NCBI RefSeq assembly: GCF_000010805.1
Contig: NC_012522.1
Span: 5,332,001 to 5,396,000 of the forward strand
DNA from: Rhodococcus opacus B4
GTDB lineage: Bacteria; Actinomycetota; Actinomycetes; Mycobacteriales; Mycobacteriaceae
Length of the DNA stretch: 64,000 bases
Direction of reading: 5' to 3'
Part shown: one piece after another, positions 25,479-33,807 of the stretch
Position numbering within the stretch: position 1 is the first letter of the stretch
Layout of the letters: every line of letters starts with the position of its first letter
Translations under genes and position numbers: made by a program
The notes under the pieces: generated by a model
Told to the model about the DNA's origin: nothing
What the model saw: the letters and a program-made list of their open reading frames with translations, nothing else
Database searches by the model: none

Positions 25479-26132
25479 ATGAGCACTGCTGAAGAGCCGC
25501 TGACGGCGGGCCGCGACGGGCTGTTGTCGTTGCTCCGCAACGGGCAGCTGCCCTCGCGCGGGGCCAAAGCCCCGCAGCGGGAGCGTTACCAGCGGATCGT
25601 CGCAGCGGCGATGGAACTCGCCTCCGAAGGCGGGTACGACGCCGTGCAGATGCGGGCCATCGCGGATCGGGCGGGCGTCGCGCTGGGCACCGTGTACCGG
25701 TACTTCCCGTCGAAGAACCACATGCTGGTGATGGGCCTGCTGATGGTGTTCGAGGGCATGCGGTCCCGGTTCGAGGACGTCACGATCCCCGGCGACACAC
25801 CGTCGGAGCGGATCCTGTTCGTCCTCCGGAAGAACACCGAAGTCCTCGAGAAGGACCGGCCGCGGTACGAGGCCCTCGTGCGTGCATTCATGTTCGCGGA
25901 CGCGTCGGCGTCGGCCGAGCTGGATGCGTTCGGCGCCCTGATGACGGAGATGTTCGCCAAGACCATCGGTGTCGAGCAGATCTCCGACGACCAGTTGAAC
26001 GCCATCCGCGTGATCGGCGACGTCTGGATGTCGAGCCTGGTGTCCTGGGTGGCCGGCCGCATCTCGGTCGACGAGGTGATGGCCCACCTGGGGCTCGCCG
26101 TCCGTCTCGTGTTCCGCCGCCTCGGCGGCTAG
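25479..26132 (+). CDS. TetR family regulator, KstR-like
   Basis: A 217-residue protein from ATG 25479. The HTH (IVAAAMELASEGGYDAVQMRAIADRAGVALGTVYRYF, split here for reading at VQM) and the C-terminal half (RAFMFADASASAELDAFG, RVIGDVWMSSLVSWVAGR, LAVRLVFRRLGG) closely follow KstR, the cholesterol-catabolism repressor. It is therefore KstR-like but not proven to be KstR, since no KstR box was found nearby. It converges with the ABC operon (4-nt gap to livF), which makes that operon a plausible but unproven target. Confidence 0.87.
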   Translation: MSTAEEPLTAGRDGLLSLLRNGQLPSRGAKAPQRERYQRIVAAAMELASEGGYDAVQMRAIADRAGVALGTVYRYFPSKNHMLVMGLLMVFEGMRSRFEDVTIPGDTPSERILFVLRKNTEVLEKDRPRYEALVRAFMFADASASAELDAFGALMTEMFAKTIGVEQISDDQLNAIRVIGDVWMSSLVSWVAGRISVDEVMAHLGLAVRLVFRRLGG

Positions 26133-26136
26133 TTTT

Positions 26137-26874
26137 TCAGCCGACGCGTCCGAAGTAGGCGTCCCGGATCACCGCCCTGTCGTCGATGTCGCCCGCATCG
26201 GCAGCCATGACGACGCGTCCGACGTCGAGGACGGTGACGTGATCGGCCACGCTCATCGCGGCGTCGACGGCCTGCTCGACGAGGAGCACCGCCAGCCCGG
26301 CGTCCTTCAGGATGCTCACGCGTTCCATGACTTCGCCTACGATCACGGGCGCCAGTCCGCCGGAAGGCTCGTCGAGCAGTAGCAGGGTAGGTTTCGCCAT
26401 CAGCGCCTGCCCGATCGCCAGCATCTGCTGCTGCCCGCCGGACATCGCACCCGCGAGCAGGCCGCGTTTCCGGCCGAGGGCGGGGAACAGCTCGTAGATG
26501 CGCTCGACCTCCACGCGGACGGCCGACCGGCTCATCCTGCGGACGTACCCGCCGAGAATCAGGTTCTGTTCCACGGTCTGCCGGTGGAAGACCCGCTTCC
26601 CCTCCTGCACGTAGGCCATCCCCTGGCGGACCCGCCGGTGCGGCGCCACCTTCGCGATGTCGCGGCCGTCGAACTCGATCGTCCCGCCGGAAACCCTGTT
26701 CAGTCCCGAAATGGCACGCAGGGTGCTGGTCTTCCCGGCACCGTTCCGTCCGAGCAGCGCGGTGACCTTGCCGGGCCACACGTCGAGAGAGACGTCCCAA
26801 ACCACCCGGAGGTCGCCGTAACCGGATTGCACGTTCCGCAGACTCAGCAGCGGTGGCGTCGTCTGCTCGCTCAT
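26137..26874 (-). CDS. Branched-chain-type ABC transporter ATPase (LivF-like)
   Basis: A 245-residue ATPase with Walker A GRNGAGKTS, signature MSGGQQQMLAIGQAL, Walker B LLLLDEPSGGL and a LivF-type ending (VLDVGRVVMAADAGDI). Its ATG overlaps the stop of the permease-ATPase fusion gene (ATGA). It is the last gene of a four-gene HAAT-family operon. In related catabolic loci such transporters import aromatic acids, amides or steroid breakdown products as well as amino acids; the substrate here is unknown. Confidence 0.92.
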   Translation of the reverse strand: MSEQTTPPLLSLRNVQSGYGDLRVVWDVSLDVWPGKVTALLGRNGAGKTSTLRAISGLNRVSGGTIEFDGRDIAKVAPHRRVRQGMAYVQEGKRVFHRQTVEQNLILGGYVRRMSRSAVRVEVERIYELFPALGRKRGLLAGAMSGGQQQMLAIGQALMAKPTLLLLDEPSGGLAPVIVGEVMERVSILKDAGLAVLLVEQAVDAAMSVADHVTVLDVGRVVMAADAGDIDDRAVIRDAYFGRVG

Positions 26875-28694
26875 GAGGTCGCCTCTCCGGCCAGTTCCGT
26901 GTCTTCGGCGACTACGCCGAGGTATTCGCTGAGTACCCGGGGGTTGTGTTCGATCTCGGACGGTGGACCTTCGGCGATCACGCGACCCTGGGCGAGCACG
27001 ACGATGGTGTCGGCGAGTGCCAGTACCAGGCGGAAGTTGTGCTCGACCAGGACGATCGTGCAGCCGGCCGCGCTGAGTTGCCGGATCACGCCGGCCAGTC
27101 GTTCCACCTCGTCCTCGTCGAGGCCGGACGCGACCTCGTCGAGCAGCAGGACCCGCGGTTCGGCCACCACCGAGCGGGCGACCTCGAGCAGCCGCCGCAT
27201 TCCCAGGGGGAGTGCCGTCGCCGTCTCGTCGCGTAGGTGCGACAGTCCCACGACGTCCAGCGCGCGTTCGGCCTCGACGATGTCGGCGGCGCGGACCCTG
27301 TGGTGACGGGGAAGTCGCAGCACGGTCGTGAGCATCGACACGCGATCGGAGCTGTATCGACCCGAGGCCACGGCCTCGAGGACGGTGACGCCGTCGGGGA
27401 TGTCGGGTGTCTGGAACGTCCGGGCCACACCGCATCCGGCGACCCGTTCGGGAGCCTTGCCCTGGACCTCGGTGTCACCGATCAGGATTCGGCCGCTGTC
27501 GGGGCGGTAGAACCCGCAGATCATGTTCAGCATCGTCGTCTTGCCCGAGCCGTTCGGTCCGATGAGTGCGGTGATGCTGCCCGGTTCCGCTCGCAGCGAC
27601 GCGTCGTCGAGTGCCTGGTTGCCGCCGAATGCCTTCGAGATGCCGTCCACCACGAGCACCTGGCCCGACATCGGTTGCATCGCCGGCCGATCCGTGTCCC
27701 CGGGGCGAGTGCGTGTTCCACGGCGGGTCACGCCTGCCGCGCGATCCAACCGCGCCGCGGCCTGCTTGGCGACCTTCGCGAGGCCGCCACTGAGGAGGAC
27801 GCCGCCGAGGATCAGGAACCCGCCGTAGAAGACGAGTGCGTACTGCTGGAACTCGGACGATTGGTTCGGGCCGAGTTGCATGATCGCCGCCCCGACCGCC
27901 GCGCCGTACACGCTGGTCGCGCCCCCGAGGATGCACGCCGCCAGAACTGCTGTCGCGAAGGTGAATCCGAATGCCTCGGGTGAGACGTACATGTCGATGT
28001 TCGCGAACAGGGCGCCCGCGAGGCCGGCGGGGAAGGCGCCGATCGCGTAGCCGAGAAGCTTCATCCTGAACACCGAGATACCCACCGAGGACGCGAGTAC
28101 CGGGCTCTGCTTCAGTGTGCGGAAAGCGATGCCGTGCCGGGAGACCACCAGGTTGCGCAGGACCGCGAACCAGAGGATCGCGACGATGACGACCACCGTG
28201 TAGAACCGGTCGGCGTCGATCGCCTCACCGAACAGGGTGGCCGGTTCGATCCCGCTGAGTCCGTTGCGACCGCCGGTGGTGTCCCCGAAGACGGCGATGA
28301 TGTCCGGTACGAGGAGAACGAGGAAGAACGACGTCATCGCCAATGACCAACTGCCGAGCCGCAATCCCGGAATACCGGTGACGATGCCCACCGCGAGCGC
28401 GACCAGCCCCGAGGCGGCCAACTGCAGCACGATGTCCGTGTGTCCGGCGATCGACAGGAGCCCTGCGGTGTACGCTCCGGCGGCGTACATCGCGGCCTGG
28501 CCGAGCGCGAGTTCACCCGCATAGCCGAGACTGAGATTGAGGCCACTGACGACCAGTGCGAGGATGCAGGCGAGTTGTACCTGCCGGGACAACGCGAAGC
28601 CCAGACCGAATTCCGGCAGGAACAGCACGACGAGGCCGACGGCGAGCGGGAAGAGCCAACCCGGAGCCGATCGAATCAGGCGCCACAGAGCCAT
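26871..28694 (-). CDS. Fused LivM-type permease and LivG-type ATPase
   Basis: 607 residues. Residues 1-305 are a LivM permease with about ten helices (start LFPLAVGLVVLFLPEFGLGF; GLNLSLGYAGELALGQAAMYA is the family motif). After a 35-residue linker the ATPase runs from about 345 to 600 with Walker A GPNGSGKTTML and Walker B VLLLDEVASGLD. The signature motif is unusual, LPLGMRRLLEVARS, in place of LSGGQ. Fusion of the two LivGM functions into one chain is known but not the usual arrangement. ATG overlap with livF and a 3-nt gap to livH show tight coupling. Confidence 0.92.
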   Translation of the reverse strand: MALWRLIRSAPGWLFPLAVGLVVLFLPEFGLGFALSRQVQLACILALVVSGLNLSLGYAGELALGQAAMYAAGAYTAGLLSIAGHTDIVLQLAASGLVALAVGIVTGIPGLRLGSWSLAMTSFFLVLLVPDIIAVFGDTTGGRNGLSGIEPATLFGEAIDADRFYTVVVIVAILWFAVLRNLVVSRHGIAFRTLKQSPVLASSVGISVFRMKLLGYAIGAFPAGLAGALFANIDMYVSPEAFGFTFATAVLAACILGGATSVYGAAVGAAIMQLGPNQSSEFQQYALVFYGGFLILGGVLLSGGLAKVAKQAAARLDRAAGVTRRGTRTRPGDTDRPAMQPMSGQVLVVDGISKAFGGNQALDDASLRAEPGSITALIGPNGSGKTTMLNMICGFYRPDSGRILIGDTEVQGKAPERVAGCGVARTFQTPDIPDGVTVLEAVASGRYSSDRVSMLTTVLRLPRHHRVRAADIVEAERALDVVGLSHLRDETATALPLGMRRLLEVARSVVAEPRVLLLDEVASGLDEDEVERLAGVIRQLSAAGCTIVLVEHNFRLVLALADTIVVLAQGRVIAEGPPSEIEHNPRVLSEYLGVVAEDTELAGEATS

Positions 28695-28697
28695 TGC

Positions 28698-29555
28698 TTA
28701 CACCACCCGTTCCCGCGTCCGGCCGAACAGTCCGGCCGGACGCACCATGAGGATCGTGATGAGGACCACGAAGACCGCGATGTTGCTGTACTGGCTACCC
28801 AGTTCGAGAGCGGCGAACGACTCGACGAGACCGACGGTCAGGCCACCGACGAGTGCGCCGGGGAGCGAGCCGAAACCGCCGATTGCCAGGGCGACGAAGC
28901 CCTTGATCGCCAGCGCCGAACCCAGGGTGGCCACCGCGAACGTCTTGGGACCCACGAAGAGCCCGAGGAATCCGGCGAGCGCACCGGAGAAGGCGAACGC
29001 GCCGAGGGCCAGCGCCCGGACGTTGACGCCGCGCAACAGGGCGGCTTCGCGGTCCTCGGAGATGCCCAGGAGCGCGAGACCGGTCATGGTCTTCGTGCCG
29101 ACCCGGCCGAGGGCGACCACCAGCACGACCGCCAGGATCAGCAGCACGATCTCGACGGGATACGTGCGGCCGCCGAGGACCGTGATCGGATCGTTCGAAC
29201 CGAAGAACGGGACGGTGAGCGGTTCGCTTCCCCAGATCAGCTGCGTCGCACCGTTGATCAGGGTGGCGGCGCCGAGCGTGGTGACGAGCTGATTCTGGTG
29301 ATCACGGACCGGCCGGACCGCGACGATCTCCTCGATCCCGGCCAGGATCATCACGGCGACCGTCGCCGTGACCGCGACGACGAGGATCGGCAGCTTCAGG
29401 GTGACCAGGCCGGTGTAGGCGACGAAGGTTCCGACCATCATCAGCTGCGCCTGAGCGAAATTGAATGTGTGGGACGAGATGAAGACGATGTTGTAGCCGA
29501 TCGCCACGAGCGTGTAGACCGCCCCCAGCGCGAGGCCCGACCAGACTATGGTCAC
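28698..29555 (-). CDS. Branched-chain-type ABC permease (LivH-like)
   Basis: A 285-residue membrane protein with about eight helices. The LivH family start GLALGAVYTLVAIGYNIVF, the MVGTFVAY segment and the coupling region VRALALGAFAFSGALAGFLG are visible. It starts at GTG 29555. With the LivM half of the downstream fusion it forms the membrane channel. It lies 22 nt downstream of the binding-protein gene. Confidence 0.92.
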   Translation of the reverse strand: MTIVWSGLALGAVYTLVAIGYNIVFISSHTFNFAQAQLMMVGTFVAYTGLVTLKLPILVVAVTATVAVMILAGIEEIVAVRPVRDHQNQLVTTLGAATLINGATQLIWGSEPLTVPFFGSNDPITVLGGRTYPVEIVLLILAVVLVVALGRVGTKTMTGLALLGISEDREAALLRGVNVRALALGAFAFSGALAGFLGLFVGPKTFAVATLGSALAIKGFVALAIGGFGSLPGALVGGLTVGLVESFAALELGSQYSNIAVFVVLITILMVRPAGLFGRTRERVV

Positions 29556-29577
29556 CGGTATCTCCTGTGGTCGGGTG

Positions 29578-30795
29578 TCACGCGCTCGGGTTTCCGTACT
29601 GGCCGTTCAGGAGTGGGCTCGGGGGCACGAACTTGTACGCCTCGTCTCCGGGCTTCGACGCGTGCGAGTCGGCGGAGAAGTGATAGGACGGGGAGAACGC
29701 GGTCTCGGCGCCGTCGAGGACCTCTTGGTTCTCGAGGGCCTCGGCGAGGGCTTCGGGATCGGACGAGGATCCGGTCTTGTTCGCGGCGGCCACGACGAGG
29801 GGGAGTGCGTCGTAGTTGTCGGCGAGGATCAGCGTCGACGGGATGTCGCCCATCGCCGTCATGTTGTCGACCATGGTGTTCACGGCGGTGTCGTTCGCGT
29901 CGTAGACCGTGCTCGAGAGCGCGTGCATGACCAGGTTCGCCGTGGCCGGAGTGCCGAGCACACCGTCCGGCGCCGGCTTGGAGACGAGCGAAGTTCCTGC
30001 GACCGAGGTGTTTCCGATGAGCGGGATGTTCCAGTCGAGCCGCTGGAGGCTCGTGAGCAGATATCCGAGCGGCGCCCCGTAGGCGTCCACGACGAGCGCC
30101 TGCGTGCCCCGGTTCTTCAGCGACTGCAGCTGTGCGGTCATGTCGAGTGCTGCGGTGTCGTACTCCTCGGATCCGGTGCTGCTCACACCTTCACCGCCCA
30201 GCGCGTCTTCCATCGCCTGTCCGAACACTTCACCGTAGGCGCTGCTCCCGTGGACGACGCCGACCGACTGGTATCCCTTGCCCTTGATGTATCGGGCGAT
30301 GGTCTCGGCGTTTTCGGACGGTCCCGAGGCGAGGTCGAAGTTGAGCGGGTACTTCTCCGGGTTCGCCGAATCCTCGGTGGGCCCGATGTTGAACGAGAGG
30401 ATCTTGTTCTGCGCGAGGATCGGCAGTGTCGCGGTGGTGATGGTCGACGGGCCGGAGTTGAGGAAGAGGTCGGGCTTCTTCCCCGACGCGATGGCCTCCC
30501 GCAGCTTGGACACGGCCGTCGTCGCGTCGCCTGCATCGTCGACGACGGTGATCTCCACTTGGCGTCCGCCCACGCCGCCTGCCCTGTTGACGGCCTCGGC
30601 GCTCGCTTTCGCTGCGAGCACGGACGTCTGTGCGTTCGCGGCGAGCGCGCCCTGGCCGCTGATTCCGCCGGTGACGAGAACCCGGTAGGGGCCGCCGTCG
30701 GCGTCGGCGTCGTCTGCGCCCGCCCCGGAACACCCGGTGAGAGCGAGTGCGGTCACGGCGAGCGCCGCAGTGAGTGCTGAGGATCGAATTCGCAT
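29578..30795 (-). CDS. ABC transporter substrate-binding lipoprotein (LivJ/K-like)
   Basis: 405 residues from ATG 30795, preceded by AAAGGGGCG. The lipoprotein signal ends LALTGC at about residue 22, followed by an Asp/Ala-rich linker. The Peripla_BP_6 fold shows YRVLVTGGISGQGALAANAQ, KPDLFLNSGPSTITTATLP and YQSVGVVHGSSAYGEVFG. It is first in the operon and catches the substrate outside the membrane. A palindrome matching the KstR2 consensus is centred about 30 bp upstream, suggesting repression by a TetR factor. The frame is open beyond 30795, but the extra residues would precede the signal peptide. Confidence 0.9.
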   Translation of the reverse strand: MRIRSSALTAALAVTALALTGCSGAGADDADADGGPYRVLVTGGISGQGALAANAQTSVLAAKASAEAVNRAGGVGGRQVEITVVDDAGDATTAVSKLREAIASGKKPDLFLNSGPSTITTATLPILAQNKILSFNIGPTEDSANPEKYPLNFDLASGPSENAETIARYIKGKGYQSVGVVHGSSAYGEVFGQAMEDALGGEGVSSTGSEEYDTAALDMTAQLQSLKNRGTQALVVDAYGAPLGYLLTSLQRLDWNIPLIGNTSVAGTSLVSKPAPDGVLGTPATANLVMHALSSTVYDANDTAVNTMVDNMTAMGDIPSTLILADNYDALPLVVAAANKTGSSSDPEALAEALENQEVLDGAETAFSPSYHFSADSHASKPGDEAYKFVPPSPLLNGQYGNPSA

Positions 30796-30817
30796 GGGCG
30801 CCCCTTTGACGTCAGCA

Positions 30818-30831
30818 AGCAAGTGCTTGGT
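30818..30831. promoter_or_regulatory. KstR2-type operator upstream of ABC operon
   Basis: AGCAAGTGCTTGGT fits the published KstR2 motif AnCAAGnnCTTGnT at every fixed position. It lies 23-36 bp before the binding-protein start. Other TetR proteins of lipid catabolism use similar half-sites, so the regulator is not certain. Confidence 0.65.
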
Positions 30832-30914
30832 TCGGCAAAAGGTAGCAGAACTAACGGTCAGTGTTCGCGGAATGTCTCACTCGGCGGGAGGATCTCGACC
30901 GGACCGCGTCGATC

Positions 30915-31739
30915 TCAGCGAAACGACTGCCGGATCACCGGTTCTCGCCGTTCAAGGATGGTGGCGGTGTGCTGCCGGACCATGGTGTCGAGGTGCTCAC
31001 CCTGCGGTGCGAGCCAGAAGTCGCCCCGGTCGATGCCCGCGAAGACCAACTCGGCGAACGTGTCTGCGTCGAGTCCGTCGGTGTCGAGCAATTCGCGCAT
31101 CTGGGTGACCATCCGATCGACGGCCGGGTGGGAGACGGCCCCGAACGGGTTGTCGAACACGGATGTGACGACGGGCCCCGGCGCGAGCACACTCGCGGAC
31201 ACCGGGGCCTCGATCATGCTCAACTCCATCTGCAGGCATTCGGTGATCGCGACGACCGCGAATTTCGATGCGCTGTACGGCGACATCATCGGACCGGGTG
31301 CGAAGCCGCCGACCGATGCCGTGTTGACGACGCGGCCGGCGCCGCCCTGGTCGAGCATCCGCGGAACGAACGCGCGGATCCCGTTGACGACGCCCGTGAT
31401 GTTGACGCCGAGTGCGGCGTCCCAGTCGGATTCGCCGAGTTGCCAGAGGAATCCGGCTCGCATGATGCCTGCGTTGTTGAAGAGCAGGTCCACCCGGCCG
31501 AACGAGTCGAACGCGAGTTCGGCGAGGGCGTGGACGGATCGGGAGTCGGACACGTCGGTGACGCGGGTGAGGGCGCCGCCGAGGTCCGCGGCCGCACGGT
31601 CCAGCGCGTCCGCGTCGATGTCGGCGAGCACCACCGCCATGCCGCGGGAGTGCGCGTGCCGGGCAATCCCCGCGCCGATACCCGAGGCCGCGCCGGTGAC
31701 GACGACAACCTGCTTCTCATCCGATTCCGGTTTCGTCAC
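30915..31739 (-). CDS. Short-chain dehydrogenase/reductase
   Basis: A 274-residue classical SDR. The cofactor motif is TGAASGIGAG with VLADID (an Asp favouring NAD), then NNAG in LLFNNAGIM, catalytic Ser in VNTASVGGF and YSASK as the YxxxK pair. The substrate is unknown. The gene ends 119 nt upstream of the ABC binding-protein start, on the same strand, and is likely transcribed towards it; the KstR2-type palindrome lies in that gap. A role in the same catabolic pathway is an inference. Confidence 0.87.
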   Translation of the reverse strand: MTKPESDEKQVVVVTGAASGIGAGIARHAHSRGMAVVLADIDADALDRAAADLGGALTRVTDVSDSRSVHALAELAFDSFGRVDLLFNNAGIMRAGFLWQLGESDWDAALGVNITGVVNGIRAFVPRMLDQGGAGRVVNTASVGGFAPGPMMSPYSASKFAVVAITECLQMELSMIEAPVSASVLAPGPVVTSVFDNPFGAVSHPAVDRMVTQMRELLDTDGLDADTFAELVFAGIDRGDFWLAPQGEHLDTMVRQHTATILERREPVIRQSFR

Positions 31740-31799
31740 GGCTCGACGGTAGGTCCGTCGACGGTGGCCTCGGCCCGGCCCTCTCTCAGCGGGAGGGAT

Positions 31800-32858
31800 T
31801 CAGGTGCCGCGACCCCACAGCGGTTCGAGGTCGGGGCCCTCCTCGCCCTGCTGCGCACCCCGGAAGCGCGCCGCGAAGACGATCCAGCCGATGGCGGCCA
31901 TCAGGAGGAAGCTGACCAGTCGGTACACGACGATCGCGGAGACCGCTTCGGAGCCGGCCATTCCGCTGGCGGTCAGGGCGGGCACCAGCACGGCGTCCAT
32001 GACGCCGAGTCCTGCGGGTAGGAGCGGGATGGCCGAACCGGCGGCGTTGCCCGCCGCGTACGCGACGGCGAGGCCGGCGAACCCGGGATGGGCGCCGACC
32101 GCGTAGCACGCGAACGCGAGGCACGAGGCGTCGGCGATCCAGTTGAACAGCGACCACCCGAACGCGCGGGCCGTGTCGCGGCGATCCATCCGGACGGCGC
32201 TCATCTGGTCGACGATGTGCTTCCACTGACGAACCCCGTTCAGCGGCGGCTTCTTTCGCAGCGCGTTGACGCCGCGCAGCGCGGTGATGCCCACACCCTC
32301 GAGTGCGTCGGGTCGCGAAGCGGCGTACTGGGCCAGGACGAGGAAGGCGCACAGGCCGCCGAACGTGAAGATCAGCGAGAAAGGGTTGGTCTTGGCGCCG
32401 ACGAGCAGTGCGCCTCCCAGGCCGACGAGCGCCAGGCCGATCGCCTGGAGGACGCCGGCCATCACCAGTTGCCACGTCGCGATCACCGGCGACGCACCCC
32501 AGAGCCGCGTCTGCCGGTACGTGAACGTCGTCGCGAGAACCGGGCCGCCCGGCAGCGTCACGCTCATCGAGTTGGAGGCGAACGTCACGGCGAGGGACTG
32601 CCGCTGCCTGATGTGCACACCCGCGACACCCAGCAGGCAGCGCTGGACCCGGGCGAAGCTCGACATCGACGCCAGCGACGCGGCGACGGCCGCGGCCACC
32701 CATCCCCATTTCAGGTCGCCGAGGTTCTGGACGCTCTCCGAGAGATCCGGCCAGATGAGGACGATCTCCACCGTGAGCACCACGACGAGCAGGCCGCCGA
32801 TCACCCATTCGACACGACGCCTGCGGGGCGTCGGGCGGGTGTCTTCGGCGTCAGTCAT
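31800..32858 (-). CDS. Lysylphosphatidylglycerol-synthase-TM / UPF0104 flippase-like membrane protein
   Basis: A 352-residue protein with about eight helices. Family features are WGWVAAAVAASLASM, the conserved NSMSVTLPGGPVLATTFTYRQ and the C-terminal GLGVMDAVLVPAL. It lacks the soluble aminoacyl-transferase domain of MprF, so it is the YbhN-like membrane-only form, thought to translocate lipids or polyprenyl-linked molecules. ATG 32858 starts a basic cytoplasmic leader (TPRRRRVEW). No functional link to the flanking SDR genes is visible. Confidence 0.84.
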   Translation of the reverse strand: MTDAEDTRPTPRRRRVEWVIGGLLVVVLTVEIVLIWPDLSESVQNLGDLKWGWVAAAVAASLASMSSFARVQRCLLGVAGVHIRQRQSLAVTFASNSMSVTLPGGPVLATTFTYRQTRLWGASPVIATWQLVMAGVLQAIGLALVGLGGALLVGAKTNPFSLIFTFGGLCAFLVLAQYAASRPDALEGVGITALRGVNALRKKPPLNGVRQWKHIVDQMSAVRMDRRDTARAFGWSLFNWIADASCLAFACYAVGAHPGFAGLAVAYAAGNAAGSAIPLLPAGLGVMDAVLVPALTASGMAGSEAVSAIVVYRLVSFLLMAAIGWIVFAARFRGAQQGEEGPDLEPLWGRGT

Positions 32859-32884
32859 ACGCGTCCATTACACATGGCGGGTGA

Positions 32885-33667
32885 TCAGACCGTGTATCCG
32901 CCGTCGACGTCGAGCTTCTGCCCGGTGACGAACCCGGCCCGGTCGCTCGCGAGGAAGCAGACGGCCTCGGCGACGTCGGCGGCGGTGCCGAACCGGCGTA
33001 ACGGTATCCGGCTCATCGCGGCGTCGAGTGCGCGCCGGTCGAGTTCTTCGGAGGCGATCAGCCGCTCGGCCATGCCGTCGGTGAGCATCCCCGGGCCGAC
33101 CGCGTTGAAGCGGACGCCGAAACGGCCCTCCTCGGCGGCGAACCCCTTGACCAGTTGTTCGATCGCGCCTTTGGTTCCCGGGGAGAGGCCGTCGCGCACC
33201 GGGAACCGGCTGGTGGCCGCGGTCGTGACGGCGACGACGGATCCGGACGCGTCCCGTAGCGCGGGCAGGGCGGCCTTGACGACGGTGAAGAATGCGACCG
33301 CCTCCTGCTGGAGGTGCTCGGCGTAGTCCTCGGGAGCGACCTCGGACAGGTGGATCATCGGGACGTGCGGTCCGGCGGCGTGGACCAGGATGCCGAGGCC
33401 GCCGAAGTGTTCGAGCGTCTGCTCGACGACGCTCGCGACCCGGGGCCGGTCGGTGAGGTCGGCGGAGAACGCCTGCGCGGCGACGCCGCTGCCTTCCAGT
33501 TCGCCGACGAGGTCCGCGGCGACTTCGGCGTTGGACCGGTAGGTGATGGCGACGTCGTGGCCGAGGGCCGCGAGCTGCCGTGCGATGGCGGAGCCGATGC
33601 CGCCGGTGCCGCCGGTGACCAGTGCGGCGCAGCGACGTCGGGGGGTGCTGGTGGCGGGTGTCGCCAT
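32885..33667 (-). CDS. Atypical SDR lacking the catalytic tyrosine
   Basis: A 260-residue FabG-like SDR from ATG 33667. The nucleotide motif TGGTGGIGSAIARQL is intact and the C-terminal VTGQKLDVDGGYTV is typical. At the active site the usual YxxxK reads SPGTK (Lys kept, Tyr replaced by Ser), and the NNAG motif reads HAAG. It therefore probably binds a nucleotide but has altered or lost dehydrogenase chemistry. A KstR2-like palindrome at 33707-33720 lies in its promoter region. Confidence 0.83.
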   Translation of the reverse strand: MATPATSTPRRRCAALVTGGTGGIGSAIARQLAALGHDVAITYRSNAEVAADLVGELEGSGVAAQAFSADLTDRPRVASVVEQTLEHFGGLGILVHAAGPHVPMIHLSEVAPEDYAEHLQQEAVAFFTVVKAALPALRDASGSVVAVTTAATSRFPVRDGLSPGTKGAIEQLVKGFAAEEGRFGVRFNAVGPGMLTDGMAERLIASEELDRRALDAAMSRIPLRRFGTAADVAEAVCFLASDRAGFVTGQKLDVDGGYTV

Positions 33668-33706
33668 GAGGAACTCCAAGCGTGTGGGGACGGCGACCCC
33701 TAACCT

Positions 33707-33720
33707 AGCAACTGCTTGGT
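33707..33720. promoter_or_regulatory. KstR2-like operator, one mismatch
   Basis: AGCAACTGCTTGGT differs from AnCAAGnnCTTGnT at one fixed position. It lies about 40 bp upstream of the atypical SDR start and shares 13 of 14 bases with the site at 30818-30831, so both may answer to one regulator. Confidence 0.5.
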
Positions 33721-33807
33721 TTCGGTGTGGGCTGAACCGTCTCCGGTGGCCGAGCACAGCCTTTCCTGGCTATCCGACCGTCAGCCTTGGGAAACACGCC
33801 CCGCCCG

